From: Cephalopachus bancanus
Taxonomy: Eukaryota > Chordata > Mammalia > Primates > Tarsiidae
Assembly (NCBI GenBank): GCA_027257055.1
Contig: JAPVLO010000207.1
Location: forward strand, 416,001 to 480,000
Reading direction: 5' to 3'
DNA: 64,000 nucleotides
Shown: in pieces, positions 11,993 to 23,370 of the stretch
Numbering within the stretch: the first letter of the stretch is position 1
Layout of the letters: each line of letters opens with the position of its first letter
Position numbers and translations under genes: made by a program
The notes under the pieces: generated by a model
What the model saw: the letters and a program-made list of their open reading frames with translations, nothing else
What the model was told of the DNA's origin: nothing
Database searches by the model: none

Positions 11993-12277
11993 GAGCTCGG
12001 TGGCTCAGGCTGTACACCAGCACTTTGGGAGCCTGAGGCAAGTGGATTGCCCTGAGCCTGTGGGTTCAAGACCCAACCGGGCAACTTGGTGAGACCTCGT
12101 CTCTACAATAAATCAGAAAGTAGCCGGGCATGGTAGCGCGCATCTGTAGTTCCAGCTACTTGGAAGGCAGAGGTGGAAGGATCATCTGAGCCCAGTAGGT
12201 CGAGGCTGCGGTGGCTGGGAGTGTACCACTGCACTCCAGTCTGGGTGACAGAGTGAGACTCCAAATCAAAAAAAAAA
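11993..12277 (+). mobile_element. Alu SINE, local subfamily
   Basis: Sense copy lacking the first few bases: 'gagctcggtggctcaggctg', 'gcaacttggtgagacctcgt', 'ctacaataaatcagaaagta', 'gagactccaaatcaaaaaaa'. A possible short target-site duplication (ataaaagtga / ataagtga) flanks it. Confidence 0.88.
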
Positions 12278-12660
12278 TAAGTGACTAACGGATAAAGGAG
12301 TATTCAGTGAAGAAAAACACAGTCTGTTAACCCTCTGACTCCTGCTGGTGATGTTACTGTTGAAGGGGTTTGACTCTATTCCCATCACATGGAGAGGAAG
12401 ACAGATGCTTCCAAGAGAAACTTGGAACTAGGTCCGGTAACCTCGATCCTTTCCCCTGTGCCTGAGTTTCTAGGCTCAAGGTGCTAGAATGTCCACCTTT
12501 GCCTAAGCTCTTTTCTTTTTCTCACTGTGTCACTTCAAGAAATACTTGAGCTTAAAGGCTGATGAGGTTCCCCCACTTTGAAAACCTTGCTCTAATTATG
12601 ACAGGATCACATTATTTAAATATGTTGTTTAGTGGGGTTAATGGAGTTGTCACCTTCCAT

Positions 12661-12948
12661 TTTTTTTTTAAAGTCAGGGTCTCACTCTGATGCTGACATT
12701 GGAGTGCGGTGGTACGATCACTGCTCACCACAGCCTTGACCTTCCTAGGTTCAGGTGATCCTTCTGCCATAGTCCCCTGAGTAGCTGGGGCCACAGGTGT
12801 GCACCACCATGCCTGGCTAATTTTTTTGTTTTGTGTGGAGACAAGGTCTTACTTTGTTGCCCAGGCTGGTCTCAAACTCATGGGCTCAAGCAATCCTCCT
12901 GCCTTGGCGAAGTGCTGGAATTACAGGCGTGAGCTATTGTGCCCGGCC
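12661..12948 (-). mobile_element. Alu SINE, older antisense dimer
   Basis: Antisense dimer from 'tttttttttaaagtcagggt' to 'gtgagctattgtgcccggcc'. The direct repeat ttccat at 12655-12660 and 12952-12957 is the probable remnant of the target-site duplication. Its 'cttgaccttcctaggttcag' type is older than the local young subfamily. Confidence 0.87.
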
Positions 12949-13368
12949 TTATTCCATTTTTGACTAGGAAATAATACATTCTTGTTGTGATGCTGTATCA
13001 AATTTTAAATGGAAAACTTCTAGTTTGAAACTATGTATATTTTGTGTAGGTTTATATGCTGCTAACCTATGAAAACTGAAGACATCCCAGAGCCCTGTGT
13101 ATAAACTGCAGCAGCTCCTTGTGGAATGAACAATTCAGGAAAATAGAATGACTTTTTGAATACAATTCCAAACAGTACTAGGTTCCAGGTGACTGAAAAT
13201 TTCCTGTTAGGGTGGAAAAGCTTCTCCAGATGTTCTTGCCTGGGGACCAGAGTGTATCATACTGTTCCAAAGAAGTACAGCCATAGCTGATTTTATCTTT
13301 CTTTGTCCTTTCTGTGGCACTCAGGGATGCTCTTTTTGAGTTCATCTTTGGTCTTTTATCTCTTTCAG

Positions 13369-13800
13369 AAACGTAGCAAGCATTTTTGATCTAAGTTTAG
13401 AAGTAAAGTCTGTGGCCATCGGGCAGGGTGAAACGAACGGTTCTTGTAAGCAGCAAATCTTTCGCCTTTGCTTCATTGGCACCAGGCCGTAAGTAACTAA
13501 ACTCACCAGCTGCAGGCCCTTCTTGTGCAATTTTGAGGTGAAGATGAGCGAAATCCCGGGGGCTGGGAGACAGACATGTGGCTACCAGAGAGATGACATC
13601 AGCGAGTTTACGGGTGCTATGGCGGAAGGGGAGATTCCAGGTGCTTGGCCTTCTTCCTGCATGAGAGGGTGTCTGGAGCCACCCCAACCCTATTGGCAAC
13701 TGAGGCCTTTGCTTGGGAGAAGCCTTGTCTGTATCTCCTGCTGTCCCCATAGGGACCCAAAATTGGAAGGGGTCTTGCATCCTTGGCTGTGGGAACAAAG
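13369..13800. other. Unidentified exon-like, CpG-richer segment
   Basis: On the plus strand, 13369-13488 is a 120-nt segment between a good acceptor ('gtcttttatctctttcag') and a strong donor (GTAAGTAAC from 13489), with one frame open throughout. On the minus strand the same DNA lies in an open frame of 133 codons (13397-13798). CpG is more frequent than in neighbouring DNA. No repeat or protein family is recognised for either reading. It could be an exon, an eroded processed pseudogene or chance. Confidence 0.3.
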
Positions 13801-16360
13801 CTTTGAGGAATGAATAGGTGTGTGTGTGTGTGTGTATTTTGTGTCCGTGCTAACAACTGATAAGGTTTGCAAAATGGGGTTTGCATGTGAGGTGAGAGGG
13901 GAAAGCACTGTCTGGGTTTTATGGGATCTGTATTAGGAATTGCCCTTTTCTTGGAAAGGAAAGCAGTTTATGATTTAAATCACTTTTAAATTAAAATTAT
14001 TTTATTATGATTTTCTTTGGATACTTTTAAGGTGGACACTTGTCATGCAACAGGAAGGCATTTCTAATAACTCCTTTTCTGTTTTCTGCTCCTTCTTATG
14101 CTTGTCCTCACACAGAGCCTCACAAGGCCACAATTTGGGGGACAAATGGGAGAAAGCGCTTCTGCAGGGAAGATCTCCCCTTTGCTCAGCCTTGCTTGTG
14201 TACAGGCTCCTGGGAACTGTGGTAGGGCTTTCTGGGAAGTCTGCAACTAACAGTAGGACTGGAAAAAGCTTTATGACCTCTGAAGCATGACAGAGAGAAT
14301 GGAGCTGGGAGGCTCTGGAGTCCAGAGCCCATCTGCTTCCCATTTTTGTTTTCCCATCAGGTGTTGGGCTCTCCCTCTGATTCTGCCCTCCTTTCCCAAG
14401 GCATGTTAGAAAATGAAGCCTGCTGCCCGGAAAGCAGGTGATGCCAAAGTTTTTACTAAGAGGATCAGACAGCCCCATCCTCAGGCCTGCTCTGCTTCTT
14501 TGTGACTGGAAAGCTTAGGGTATCTCTAAGGCTCTTGCTCACATTCACGTGTAGCTGCTGCTCCTGAGAAGCCATCTGGGGCCAGCTCAGGCTTGTTCTG
14601 TCTGGGCGTCTTCCCACCACTGTGTTTTCCCCTCTTTTGGGTTTCACATCTGAGGCCCCTTGCAGCCTCTGAGCTGCCAGAGTTCTTGTTCCAAGAGCCC
14701 AGTACCTCTCCTCTGGACCCAGGAAGCTGTGGGTAAGCTCTTGGTTTCCTTCTCAGCCGGGCACTTCTGGGAAGCCGTGTGCATTCCTTTCTGTCCAACT
14801 CTCAGCCTCTGGGGCTGTGTGGGGTGTGGTTGCTTCATGCCTCTGTGACGAGGAATGCTGCAGCAGTTCCACTGAGACCAGCCACTGGAGGTAACCAGGA
14901 GCTTGAGGGCGAAATGGCCTTTGCTTGCCGTCCTGGAACCATGAGCTAGCTTTTTGTGGGATGTGGTGAGGATTGATGATTATTTATTTTTAAATTTTAA
15001 AATCCTATAAAAGAAAGAGGTATTGATTTTTTAAAGACCTTTTCCAACTTGCTCTGTCTGCCTGCCACTCTGGAAGGGAGGGGGCAAGGAGAAAGATTGG
15101 TGCTCAGTTTCCTGTGATGCGTCTTTGGCTCTGGAGATCGGTGCAGCAGATACCTTCTGTGAGGAAGGAGCTTAGAGGCAGGTGAGAGAATCTGCATCCC
15201 GGTCTCCGTATAACTGAGTGTCTCCCCTGCCTGGTTATGGTGACACTCTGAATGGTTTGTATAAGCATCCCCTGGCTCCTGAGGGCAGGTGCCGTCCTTA
15301 GCTGGCTTAAAATCTTTCGGAAGACACCTAGCATCATCCACTTCTGTAAAGTGGAAGGGGCCAAAGAGAACATTATAAAGCAGGAAGGAGCATGCTAGAT
15401 AGAAGTTGTGCCTGAGATGGAGCTCCTTGCCCTGGGTCTACCCAAGGATATGTGTGTGCAGGTATGTGCTTGCATGTGTGTGTGCGCAGCTGGAATGGAG
15501 AGTGGGAGCACTTCTAATAAACAGGAAAGGATAGTAAACTGGAGAGGCAATGAGGACGCTGGCTGTGGAGAGTGTGGAAATGGGGCTTTTTGCAGAGATG
15601 TGGCCCTGAACAGCCAGAGACCAGAAGTGGTGGGGAGGTGGGTTTAGACATGCTTAATTGTGCTTGTGTTGCTAAGTACCTTGGATAAGAAGTCCAGGAA
15701 TGCCTTCCTGCTGGTCTCCCCATGGCCCTCCCCATCCTGTACCCATAACATACCTGTGTGGCTCTTGCCTATCAGGGAGGTCCTGGCATAGGGTTCTGGG
15801 GCAGAGGCACTGGCCAGCCAGAGTCTCCACCTCCATGTTTGTTGGCTGCCTTAGGATGAGAAGCATCTTTGCAGCTGCCAGTTCTCGCTGACTTGGCCTG
15901 TGGAGGTGTCTGTGCCCTGGCAGGGTATGGGGCCTTTCTCATGGGTGCCTTCCCTCTTTGTGGCTTGAGAACAGATGGGGCTTAATCTGAAGCAGACCTC
16001 CCTCAAGGGTCCAGATCCGAAATGGATATTAAGATGACTACTAGTCTTGGCTCCTCTTCCTTCTGTGTCTCTTTCTGCTTTTTATCTTCCCATCACTGCC
16101 AGGCATCATGAGTAGCAGCTGCTATCACATGGGCTGATCAGGACATTAAGAATGGAGCTAAATATAACTGTCGGCCGGCTGCTCTGATGAACTCAGGCTC
16201 GTCCTTAGAGAAGAGATGGATTTGAGCCTGTGGTGGAGGGTCCTTTCCACCCAAACAGTGTGGGTGAAAGCAAGGAGGAACAGATGGGAAGGTACTGATT
16301 CTACCCCTTCCTCCTCCCCCTGCACCTCCAGCATTCCCTGTGAATTGCCAGAGGCTGGAG
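13801..16360. other. Repeat-poor unique DNA
   Basis: A stretch of about 2.5 kb without Alu or LINE, which is unusual for this window. A short (TG)n lies at 13818-13835. Many short open frames occur on both strands; none has domain features or paired splice signals strong enough to call. Confidence 0.45.
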
Positions 16361-16364
16361 ACCT

Positions 16365-16521
16365 TGTCTCTATAATGTCAAAAATTAACTGGTTGTGGTA
16401 GTGTGCGCCTGTAGTTCCAGCTACTTGGAAAGCTGAGGCAGAAGGATCACCTGAGCCTAGGGGGTCGACGCTGAGTGTGCCACTGCACTCCAGTCTGGGC
16501 AATGGAGTGAGACTCCAACTC

Positions 16522-16555
<34 letters not shown>

Positions 16556-16622
16556 TATGAAAAGTATTGAATTGGGCTTCCTGGGAGACTGTGGCTTTCC
16601 AGCCATCAGGCAGACAGGTGAT
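16365..16622 (+). mobile_element. 5'-truncated Alu plus (AAT)n and copied flank
   Basis: An Alu right arm ('tctctataatgtcaaaaatt' to 'gagactccaactc') with an (AAT)n tail at 16521-16555, followed by 'gaaaagtattgaattgggct' and about 45-60 nt of non-Alu DNA. The same order, including the non-Alu flank, occurs at 17860-18104. It has no left arm and no target-site duplication of its own, so it looks like a duplicated segment and not an independent insertion. Confidence 0.75.
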
Positions 16623-17305
16623 GCTTGCTGGATTTTTCAGTTTAACTGACATTGTGATGCAAATAATATGTAAAGCTTGTTTTCTGACCTGAAGGAATTT
16701 ATAATTTATTGCTAGAGACAATATGTGTTGAACAATTAGAGAATGTAGATCTTAACTCTGTTAGTTTACTAACCATGAATGTATTTATAGTTCAGAACAA
16801 GAAAGTTGTGTCTTAAAAACCACAGAAAAATTTTCTTGGAGGAGGCAGGATTTTTCTGGTCTTTGATAGCTGGATCAACTTTATAAGCAAAAGAGAGGTA
16901 GAGATGTGTTCTGAACACAGAAGACAGTAAGCACACAGAGAATGAGGGACCCCATGGTCATTGCAGTGGCCTGCCTTGGAGTAGTGGGTGTGGCAGAGTG
17001 GGACCAGAAATGTGAACTCCGAATGTCCTGTCTTGGTGCCTTGAGATGGGAAAGATGCAGTGAAAGTGGAATTTGTGGACATCTCTCTTGTAGACACAAG
17101 TAGGATAATTTTGGAGAGGACAGAGACTGGTAGTAAAGAGACCTGCTAAAGGGCATGGGAGGTCAGCCACAGGAATAAAGAGGAAGAGGGTGAATCCTAG
17201 AAAATATTCCACAGTAGAATAGGCAGAACCTAGACATGGGATGTGAACAATGAGGTTGAGGGGAAAGAAAGAGCACACCAGTTTCTGACCTGTGAGTGTT
17301 GTCCA
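16623..17305. other. Unique non-coding DNA
   Basis: No gene or clear repeat. Overlapping minus-strand open frames at 16813-17278 have no recognisable domain and read pyrimidine-rich strings. Confidence 0.4.
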
Positions 17306-17455
17306 GTGCTGATACGTTTGTGAAGTGCTTTGCGCTTTTCAAAGCACTTTGCATTCAGCGAGTAACTCACCATTGCCTGGGCTCTTATAGTTCACCCAGT
17401 CTGGCTTCGTTTTACAGAAGGGGAGATTAGAGCCAAGAAAGGGGAAGGGACTATT
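17306..17455. mobile_element. Old SINE/LINE-like fragment with a perfect hairpin
   Basis: 'aaagcactttgcattcagcg' followed by 'cgttttacagaaggggagat' resembles the 'cattttacagatgagg' block of MIR/L2 3' ends. It contains the 10-bp inverted repeat at 17323-17332 and 17340-17349 (aagtgctttg / caaagcactt) around a 7-nt loop. Confidence 0.45.
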
Positions 17456-17737
17456 TCTAGCTCCAGGACTTGCTATCTAGGACTTCTCTCTCCCAGGGCA
17501 ATTTTAAGACAAGAGTAACATGGAGGAAAGCGTGGGGTCAGAGGAAAGTCTGTCTAGCTGGGTGGCATTGGGAATTACCAAACTCTCTGAGGCAAAGGAA
17601 ACTTACTCAAAAGCAGTCAGACCATATCCAGGGTTCTACTCCTAAGAATTGCTTTGGAGAACCACAGACAAAGAAGATGGGCTCCTCGGGCTCTTCTAGT
17701 TTTAAAGTTCTTAAGAGTGCACAAAAATAATGTATAT

Positions 17738-17998
17738 GGGCCGAACTCGGTGGCTCAGCCTATAATCCCAGAACTTTGGGAGGCCAAGGCGAGTGGATTG
17801 CCTGAGTCCGCAGGTTCGATACCAAGCTGGGCAACTTCGTGAGACCTCGTCTCTATAAGTCAAAAATTAGCTGGATATGGTAGTGCGCGCCTGTAGTTCC
17901 AGCTACTTGGAAGGCTGAGGCAGAAAGATCACCTGAGCGGGTCGACACTGAGTGTGCCACTGCACTCCAGCCTGGGCAATGGAATGAGACTCCAACTC

Positions 17999-18040
<42 letters not shown>
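17738..18040 (+). mobile_element. Alu SINE, full length with (AAT)n tail
   Basis: Full-length sense copy of the local subfamily ('gccgaactcggtggctcag', 'gtgagacctcgtctctataa') ending in an (AAT)n tail at 18001-18040. Probable target-site duplication: aaaataatgtatatg (17723-17737) versus ataatgtgtatg just after the tail. Its 3' half and flank were copied to 16365-16622. Confidence 0.9.
18001..18040 (+). repeat. (TAA)n microsatellite in an Alu tail
   Basis: About 13 uninterrupted TAA units grown from the A tail of the upstream Alu. The parallel tract at 16521-16555 has about 11 units. Confidence 0.95.
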
Positions 18041-18041
<1 letters not shown>

Positions 18042-18323
18042 TGTATGAAAAGTATTGAACTGGGCTTCCTGGGAGACTGTGGCTGTCTCCAGCGTGATGA
18101 CTTTCTAAGGGAATTTTAGGAATAATTGGGCTCCACATGATTTTCACCTTGTGTGCTGACCACAGGACCTAATTGCTGAGGACATGATTTTGCTGCAGTG
18201 GCTGTAGCCAGTCATAACCAGCAGCCAAGGACTCAGTATTTGTGGAGTTAGGGCTCAGTTTGTGTTCTCTGCTTTCTTTCCCCACTTCCTCTTAAAATGC
18301 ATGCTGGCTTCTGCACCTGAATG

Positions 18324-18324
<1 letters not shown>

Positions 18325-18377
<53 letters not shown>
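18325..18377 (+). repeat. (AC)26 microsatellite
   Basis: An uninterrupted run of about 26 AC units, immediately followed by a pyrimidine-rich stretch of about 80 nt on the plus strand (18378-18460). Perfect length suggests high polymorphism. Confidence 0.97.
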
Positions 18378-18378
<1 letters not shown>

Positions 18379-18460
18379 TCTCTCTCCTCCCTTCTCTTTT
18401 GTCTCCCTCCTTTTTTTCCTCTACTTCACTTTTCTTCTCTCATTCTTCATCTTTCATCTC

Positions 18461-20543
18461 TGTGCTTTCCACTTTTGTCTGTTTCGTTGTCCAGTTGACT
18501 TCCTGTGTCAGAGCAGCTTCCCCTCTTGGTTAAACTCAGACTTGACTATAGCAGAGCACCTTGAATATTCTGTTTTGTCTGTGTTTCTTGATGTGGTGAC
18601 TGGCACTCAGCGATCCAAGCTCGAATCTGGAAGTTGTTCTGGATCCTTCCTCACCCCCACAGTCAGTTGTCCTCCAAGTTCTTGTTTCCTACTAAAAGAA
18701 CTCTTGATCCTCCCTCCTTGTTTCCATTCTTACCGCCTCACAGAGCAGCAGGAGAAGCAGAGGGGATCATGGTCAAAGAAAGACAAGCAGAGGCAGGAGT
18801 CACCTTTAGCATGAGGGTCACCTTCAGTGTCCTCAGAAGCATTTTGAGCAGTGTCCTCTTGTAGTTTGTGTCCCGACCCTCAGCTTCCCCACAAATACAG
18901 CTATACTAGGGCCAAATTGGGGAAGTGCGGCATCTTGGGAGAAAGGAAATCTCTGCTTTGCCTGGTGACTGGGCTTCTAGACAATTCTAATGTGCAGCCA
19001 TAACTGCTGAGTTATGTTGTTGAAGGTGGGCAGCTCTGTGTCCAGGCAACTTCTAGAAGAGGAAGTAACATTCATGAGGCTGAAGTGAGGCTCTCTCTGT
19101 GTCCTCCTTCTAGGGTCTCATTGTCTTTCTGCTCCTTTATTTGCTTTCCATCTCTGATCCAGCCATTGTTGGTAGGAGCAGCTCTCTTCCTAAAGGTTCT
19201 CAAGGTGATAAACTTCATAGTGCCCTTAATTTGGTCTGAATGGCCTTGTCCTTGGGGTCTATTCCAAGTTCTATATTCAGCTGTTGGGGTCTGTTTCTCA
19301 CATGTTCCTCTTTCTCTCCATAGGGATTTAAGGAGGAAACGGACTCCCTGAATAGTAGAGGAAGAAGGTTTGTAGGCTGGTGAATTGTTATCTGAAAGGT
19401 CTGTCCCATTCCTTCCTGCCCCTCAAAGCAGCAGGTGAAGTCTGATGTAGTTGAGCTGTCTCTTTGGAGCCATCTTTGATAAAACAGAGATAAGTAGTTC
19501 ACCCTTCAGAAGCTTGCTGAGACAGTCTCACTTATTAAAACAACAACAAAATAGAAACCCCCTCAAGCCTCCAAATCCCAACCAAAAGTCTCATTTTTGC
19601 CTCTGATAACTCTCACATCTTTCTCTGGGTTTCTGACCCTCTGTGACTGGCTGGTGGCTATGCTTCTGCTGACTGTGTCTGGAGAAATCCCGAGTCTGAA
19701 GGAAACATGATTTAATGAAAGCAGTGGTGACTCGGCAACTGTCTTGGGAGTATATAGAGTCAAGCCTCACTTTGCCTAATTTTCCCTGGGTACGCTTTCC
19801 CTCTTTACCCCTTGTGGGCCTTTTCCTTAGAAGAGATGTGTCATGCATCACTGATGGTAGATGTTATCTGCATTGATAACAGTGGCTATAATCTTTCATT
19901 ACCTTCAGGATGACTGAGAAATGGGTTGACTTCCTTTGTCTGTTCTGGTTTGAGGTAAGGCCCTGTCTCTCCCAGTTTTAGCCTCTGGAGTCCCAGAGGG
20001 AGAAGGAAGTCTTCTCCTGGCATTTGCTGTGCTGGGGACAGTAGCGTTTGACCCTTTGTTCTTTTTCACTCTGCCCTTCTCCGGGCAGTCATTAGCAGTT
20101 CAGTCAGCCAGTTACATGGGGTATAGGCAACCATGTTAGCCCAGGGCAAGGAGGCCCAGACACTGAGGGAGTAAAATGCTTTCTGAATTCTTTCTTTTTT
20201 TCAAATTCGAAAGGCTAAGTGGTGCTCAGATATGTCCCTTGACATCCCTGGGAGTAATGCTTTGGAATTCCCCCAAATTTGCCATTCTCAAATGTCCAAA
20301 CAAGCTTCCTCCTATTTCTGTCCGTCAGGATCTTAAATTGCTGTCTTTTCTCCCCCACATTCCTTTATTTTTCCTCTCATCATCTCATCCATCTTCCCTT
20401 CCTTGCATCCGGGTCTAATTTATCCCTCGGTTGCATAGTTGTTCGATGTTGATCTGTAAGTGAATGAACATTTGTGAGCACCTCTTAACGCAAAGGCAAA
20501 TTAGTTCTCTTCTGCATAAAAATAATCCAGTGCACGGATTATT
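18461..20543. other. Repeat-poor unique DNA
   Basis: About 2 kb without Alu or LINE. Short open frames at 18542-18814, 19085-19351 and 19215-19502 have no recognised family and no paired splice signals. Confidence 0.45.
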
Positions 20544-20557
20544 AAGAAAGGAACTAT

Positions 20558-20845
20558 GGCCGGGCTCAGCTCAGTGGCTCGCATGTAATCCCAGTACTTT
20601 GGGAGGCTGAGGTGAGTGGATTGCCTGAGCCTGTGGGTTCAAGACCTGCCCAGGCAACTTGGCGAGACCTCGTCTCTACAATTAATAAAAAATTAGCCGG
20701 GTGTGGTAGTGCGCACCTATAGTTCCGGCTACTTGGAAGGCTGAGGCGGATGGCCGGAGCCCAGCAGGTTGAAGCTGGGTTGGCCATGAGTGTGCCACTG
20801 CACTCCAGCCTGGGTGACAGAGTGAGACTCCAACACAAAAAAAAA
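20558..20845 (+). mobile_element. Alu SINE, local subfamily
   Basis: Sense copy starting 'ggccgggctcagctcagtgg', where 'ctcag' is doubled, through 'ttgcctgagcctgtgggttc' and 'aggctgaggcggatggccgg' to 'gagactccaacac' and an A/GAAA tail. Flanking 'aagaaaggaact' and 'aagaaagaaact' form an imperfect target-site duplication. Confidence 0.9.
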
Positions 20846-20859
20846 AGAAAGAAAGAAAC

Positions 20860-21912
20860 TTCTAGGTTCTTAACTTGGGGAAAAAAAAGAGGCTAGTTTT
20901 AAAAATGGCATTTTCTTGCTATAGGATGCTGGGGTTTATTTTATTTAGTATGACACTCATCTGTAAACCAGGACCATCTTCCACGTTCCCTAGGACAAGA
21001 ACTAGATGCTGAAGGGTCACTGCTTGTCTCTCAGGAATTCGTAAGTCCTCAGAGGAAGCATCATAGTTTCCCATTACAGATTACAGGAGATAAGCTGGCA
21101 TGTATATATCCCAGCGATGCCTAAAGAAGCTGAAATTTTGCATTCCTACTATCTAATGTTTCAGTTGTAGCATTTAAGCCCAAGGTCTTGCTCACAAACA
21201 GTTATCAGATGACAGCCTAGTATAGAAGGTTAAAGACCCACAAGAATTCACCCTGATAGTTAAAAATATCACTTTGTGATTCTGACCTTGGCGAACCATG
21301 GTTTGAGAAGATGATGGGTAAGAATTGTTTGGATTCCCGAGCAGCTCTATGGCCTTGCTAAAGCTTGAATGGTCAGAACACCAGTTGTAACTAGCAGGAA
21401 GGGCAAAGGGCAGACCTGGAAGCTGTCTCTTTTTTCTGTGAACATTCTTTATGTCACCTATCCAGGAGTTTCCTCAGGGATGACTCCATGGGGATAAACA
21501 TAGTAGTTTTCTATCTTTCTGTTCTCAGGAGGACTTACAGCCTCATAAGCAGACATGCTATCTCGTTTATCAGTTTAAGGGACTCTACACATTTGATTTT
21601 CTTTTTTTCTTTCAGTGTACTTGCCTGAAATGTTATTCAAGAGTCTGTTTACCCTTGGGTTTGCAAATATAGTGTGTGTCTCCTGAAACACTTTTGCTCG
21701 AAACAGAATCGAGCAGAGTAGCTCCTGGACTCCATTTGATCTGGGCTCTGTATTTCATCAATTAAAATCAAAAGCACATTGACTCATCAGTTGACTCATA
21801 CTGAACCTTTCCTCAAGTCTTTTTCACTTATACCATCTTCATCCTGTTGTTGTGTAGTTTTTTTCTAAACTTAATTGTAAAATTACATATTTTACCCTTT
21901 AAAAATTTTATC
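20860..21912. other. Unique non-coding DNA
   Basis: No gene, RNA gene or recognisable repeat. AT content rises toward the Alu at 21.9 kb. Confidence 0.4.
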
Positions 21913-21914
21913 TT

Positions 21915-22206
21915 GCCGGGCGCAGTGGCTCACGCCTGTAATCCCAGCACTTTGGGAGGCAGAGGCAAGAGGATTGCCTGAGTCTAGGGTTTCAAGACCA
22001 GCCTGGGAAACTTGGCAAGACCTTGTTTCTCTACAATAAATCAAAAAAATTAGCCAGATGTGGTGGTGCACGCCTGTGCTTCCAGCTACTTGGAAGGCTG
22101 TTGTGGAAGGATCACCTGAGTCCAGCAGGTCAAGACTGTGGTGGCCGTGAGCATGCCACTGGACTCCAGCCTGGGCAAAGAGTGAGACTCCTACTCAAAA
22201 AAAAAT
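21915..22206 (+). mobile_element. Alu SINE, sense
   Basis: Dimer starting 'gccgggcgcagtggctcacg' with 'tctctacaataaatcaaaaa' and 'gagactcctactcaaaaaaa'. It combines an older 'ctcacgcctg' start with the local 'acaataaatc' linker, so it may be intermediate in the local lineage. Imperfect target-site duplication tttatcttgc / tttaatcttgc. Confidence 0.88.
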
Positions 22207-22235
22207 TTTTTTAATCTTGCTATATTTAACCTATG

Positions 22236-22745
22236 GTTCCAGTTTGTGGACGCTTTTTTCTCTGGTTATCTCTAGTTTGTTAATTATCCCTCCCAATTAA
22301 CTTGTCATCTGCATATTTGATAAGTGTATCTTATCCAAGGCACTTGATAAAAAGAGTAACCATGATGAGATCTAGAACAAATGGGAAAATAAAAGAATAT
22401 TACAGGCCAGTGTCCCTGGTGAACATAGTCACAAAAATCCTCAACAAAATACTAGCAAACCAAATTCAACAACACATTAAGACGATCATGGGATTTATCC
22501 CTGGAATACAAAGAGGGTTCAACATATACACATCAATACATGTGATAAAACAGATGGGAAGTGTCCAGGCTTCTAGGAGTTCCAGAGCTTTTCTTCCTGG
22601 TTGATATTACTCCATTTCACAGCACTGTTCAGCCCAACTGTCCAGAGTTACCATTCCATCCAGCTGCCTGTGTATCTCTGTTTTTATCCACAAAATCAGG
22701 AGAGATGTTTTTGAAGTCCAGATAAATTATAACCCTGGCAATCTT
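22236..22745 (-). mobile_element. CR1/L3-like LINE fossil, split by an L1 scrap
   Basis: The plus strand carries the antisense signature of a CR1/L3 reverse-transcriptase region: 'tctagtttgttaattatccc', 'aacttgtcatctgcatattt', 'gataagtgtatcttatccaa', 'cacttgataaaaa', and on the far side 'tttttgaagtccagataaat'. The element is interrupted at 22378-22560 by an L1 ORF2 fragment. Too eroded to code. Confidence 0.6.
22388..22550 (+). mobile_element. Internal L1 ORF2 fragment
   Basis: Translates to an L1 ORF2 reverse-transcriptase segment reading [20 protein letters not shown], then a short in-frame deletion, then [15 protein letters not shown]. It has neither L1 5' nor 3' end and no poly-A. It is flanked by a 10-nt imperfect direct repeat (caaatgggaa at 22378-22387, cagatgggaa at 22551-22560). 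Non-functional scrap. Confidence 0.85.
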
Positions 22746-23368
22746 TGCCATATGTGTGTGTGCATGTGTGAGAGTGTTTATTTGTGTGATATATAATATA
22801 TATCATATACAAATATATATTGTGTAAATATGTATGCATTTTATTTTTCAAATCCCCAAGTTGTTATTATGGATCACTTCCTAACTGTTGGTGAGTGTTT
22901 TACATGTATTACCTCCTTTATTCTCCACAATAATTATGTAATAATATCATTAAATAAAAGTAATGATGTTTTTTGGTATGACTTGTACTTAACCTTCAGT
23001 GTTCAGTGCTCCTTCTCCAAGTCTTTGGCACTTTTTATATACTTTGTTCTGGAGTTTTGCCTATAATATTGTTTATTTAATAAATTTTTTTGAGTGCATG
23101 CTATGTACAGAGAAAGTCCTGCATTAGAACTTGTTGGAAATTCCAAGATGAATAAGCTCAGAAGAGCTTTTGTGTAATTAAAAACATGAGGGAATGAACA
23201 ATGGCTTGGTGGGGCAAGGAGGGAAAACAAAAGAACAACAAGAATAGTCCTTAGTGGGAATGGAATGCTGAAACTAGCCCACCTGCAAAGTTCTAAATGG
23301 AAACCTTTAGAAGTCATCGTGGTGGTATGATCCATTTTAGACTTTTTTCACAAGGATGGGAAGCATGA
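22746..23368. other. AT-rich DNA with old L2/MIR traces
   Basis: Contains TA/TG-rich runs (22755-22830). 'gagtgttttacatgtattac' near 22890 and 'ttatttaataaatttttttg' near 23075 resemble MIR/L2 3' ends. No gene. Confidence 0.4.
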
Positions 23369-23370
23369 TA

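Noticed and set aside
16158..16721. 187-codon minus-strand open frame with a poly-Leu run
   Set aside because: The Leu run is the (AAT)n tail read on the minus strand and the rest is antisense Alu.
18321..18533. Open frame encoding a His-Thr repeat
   Set aside because: It is the (AC)n microsatellite read in frame.
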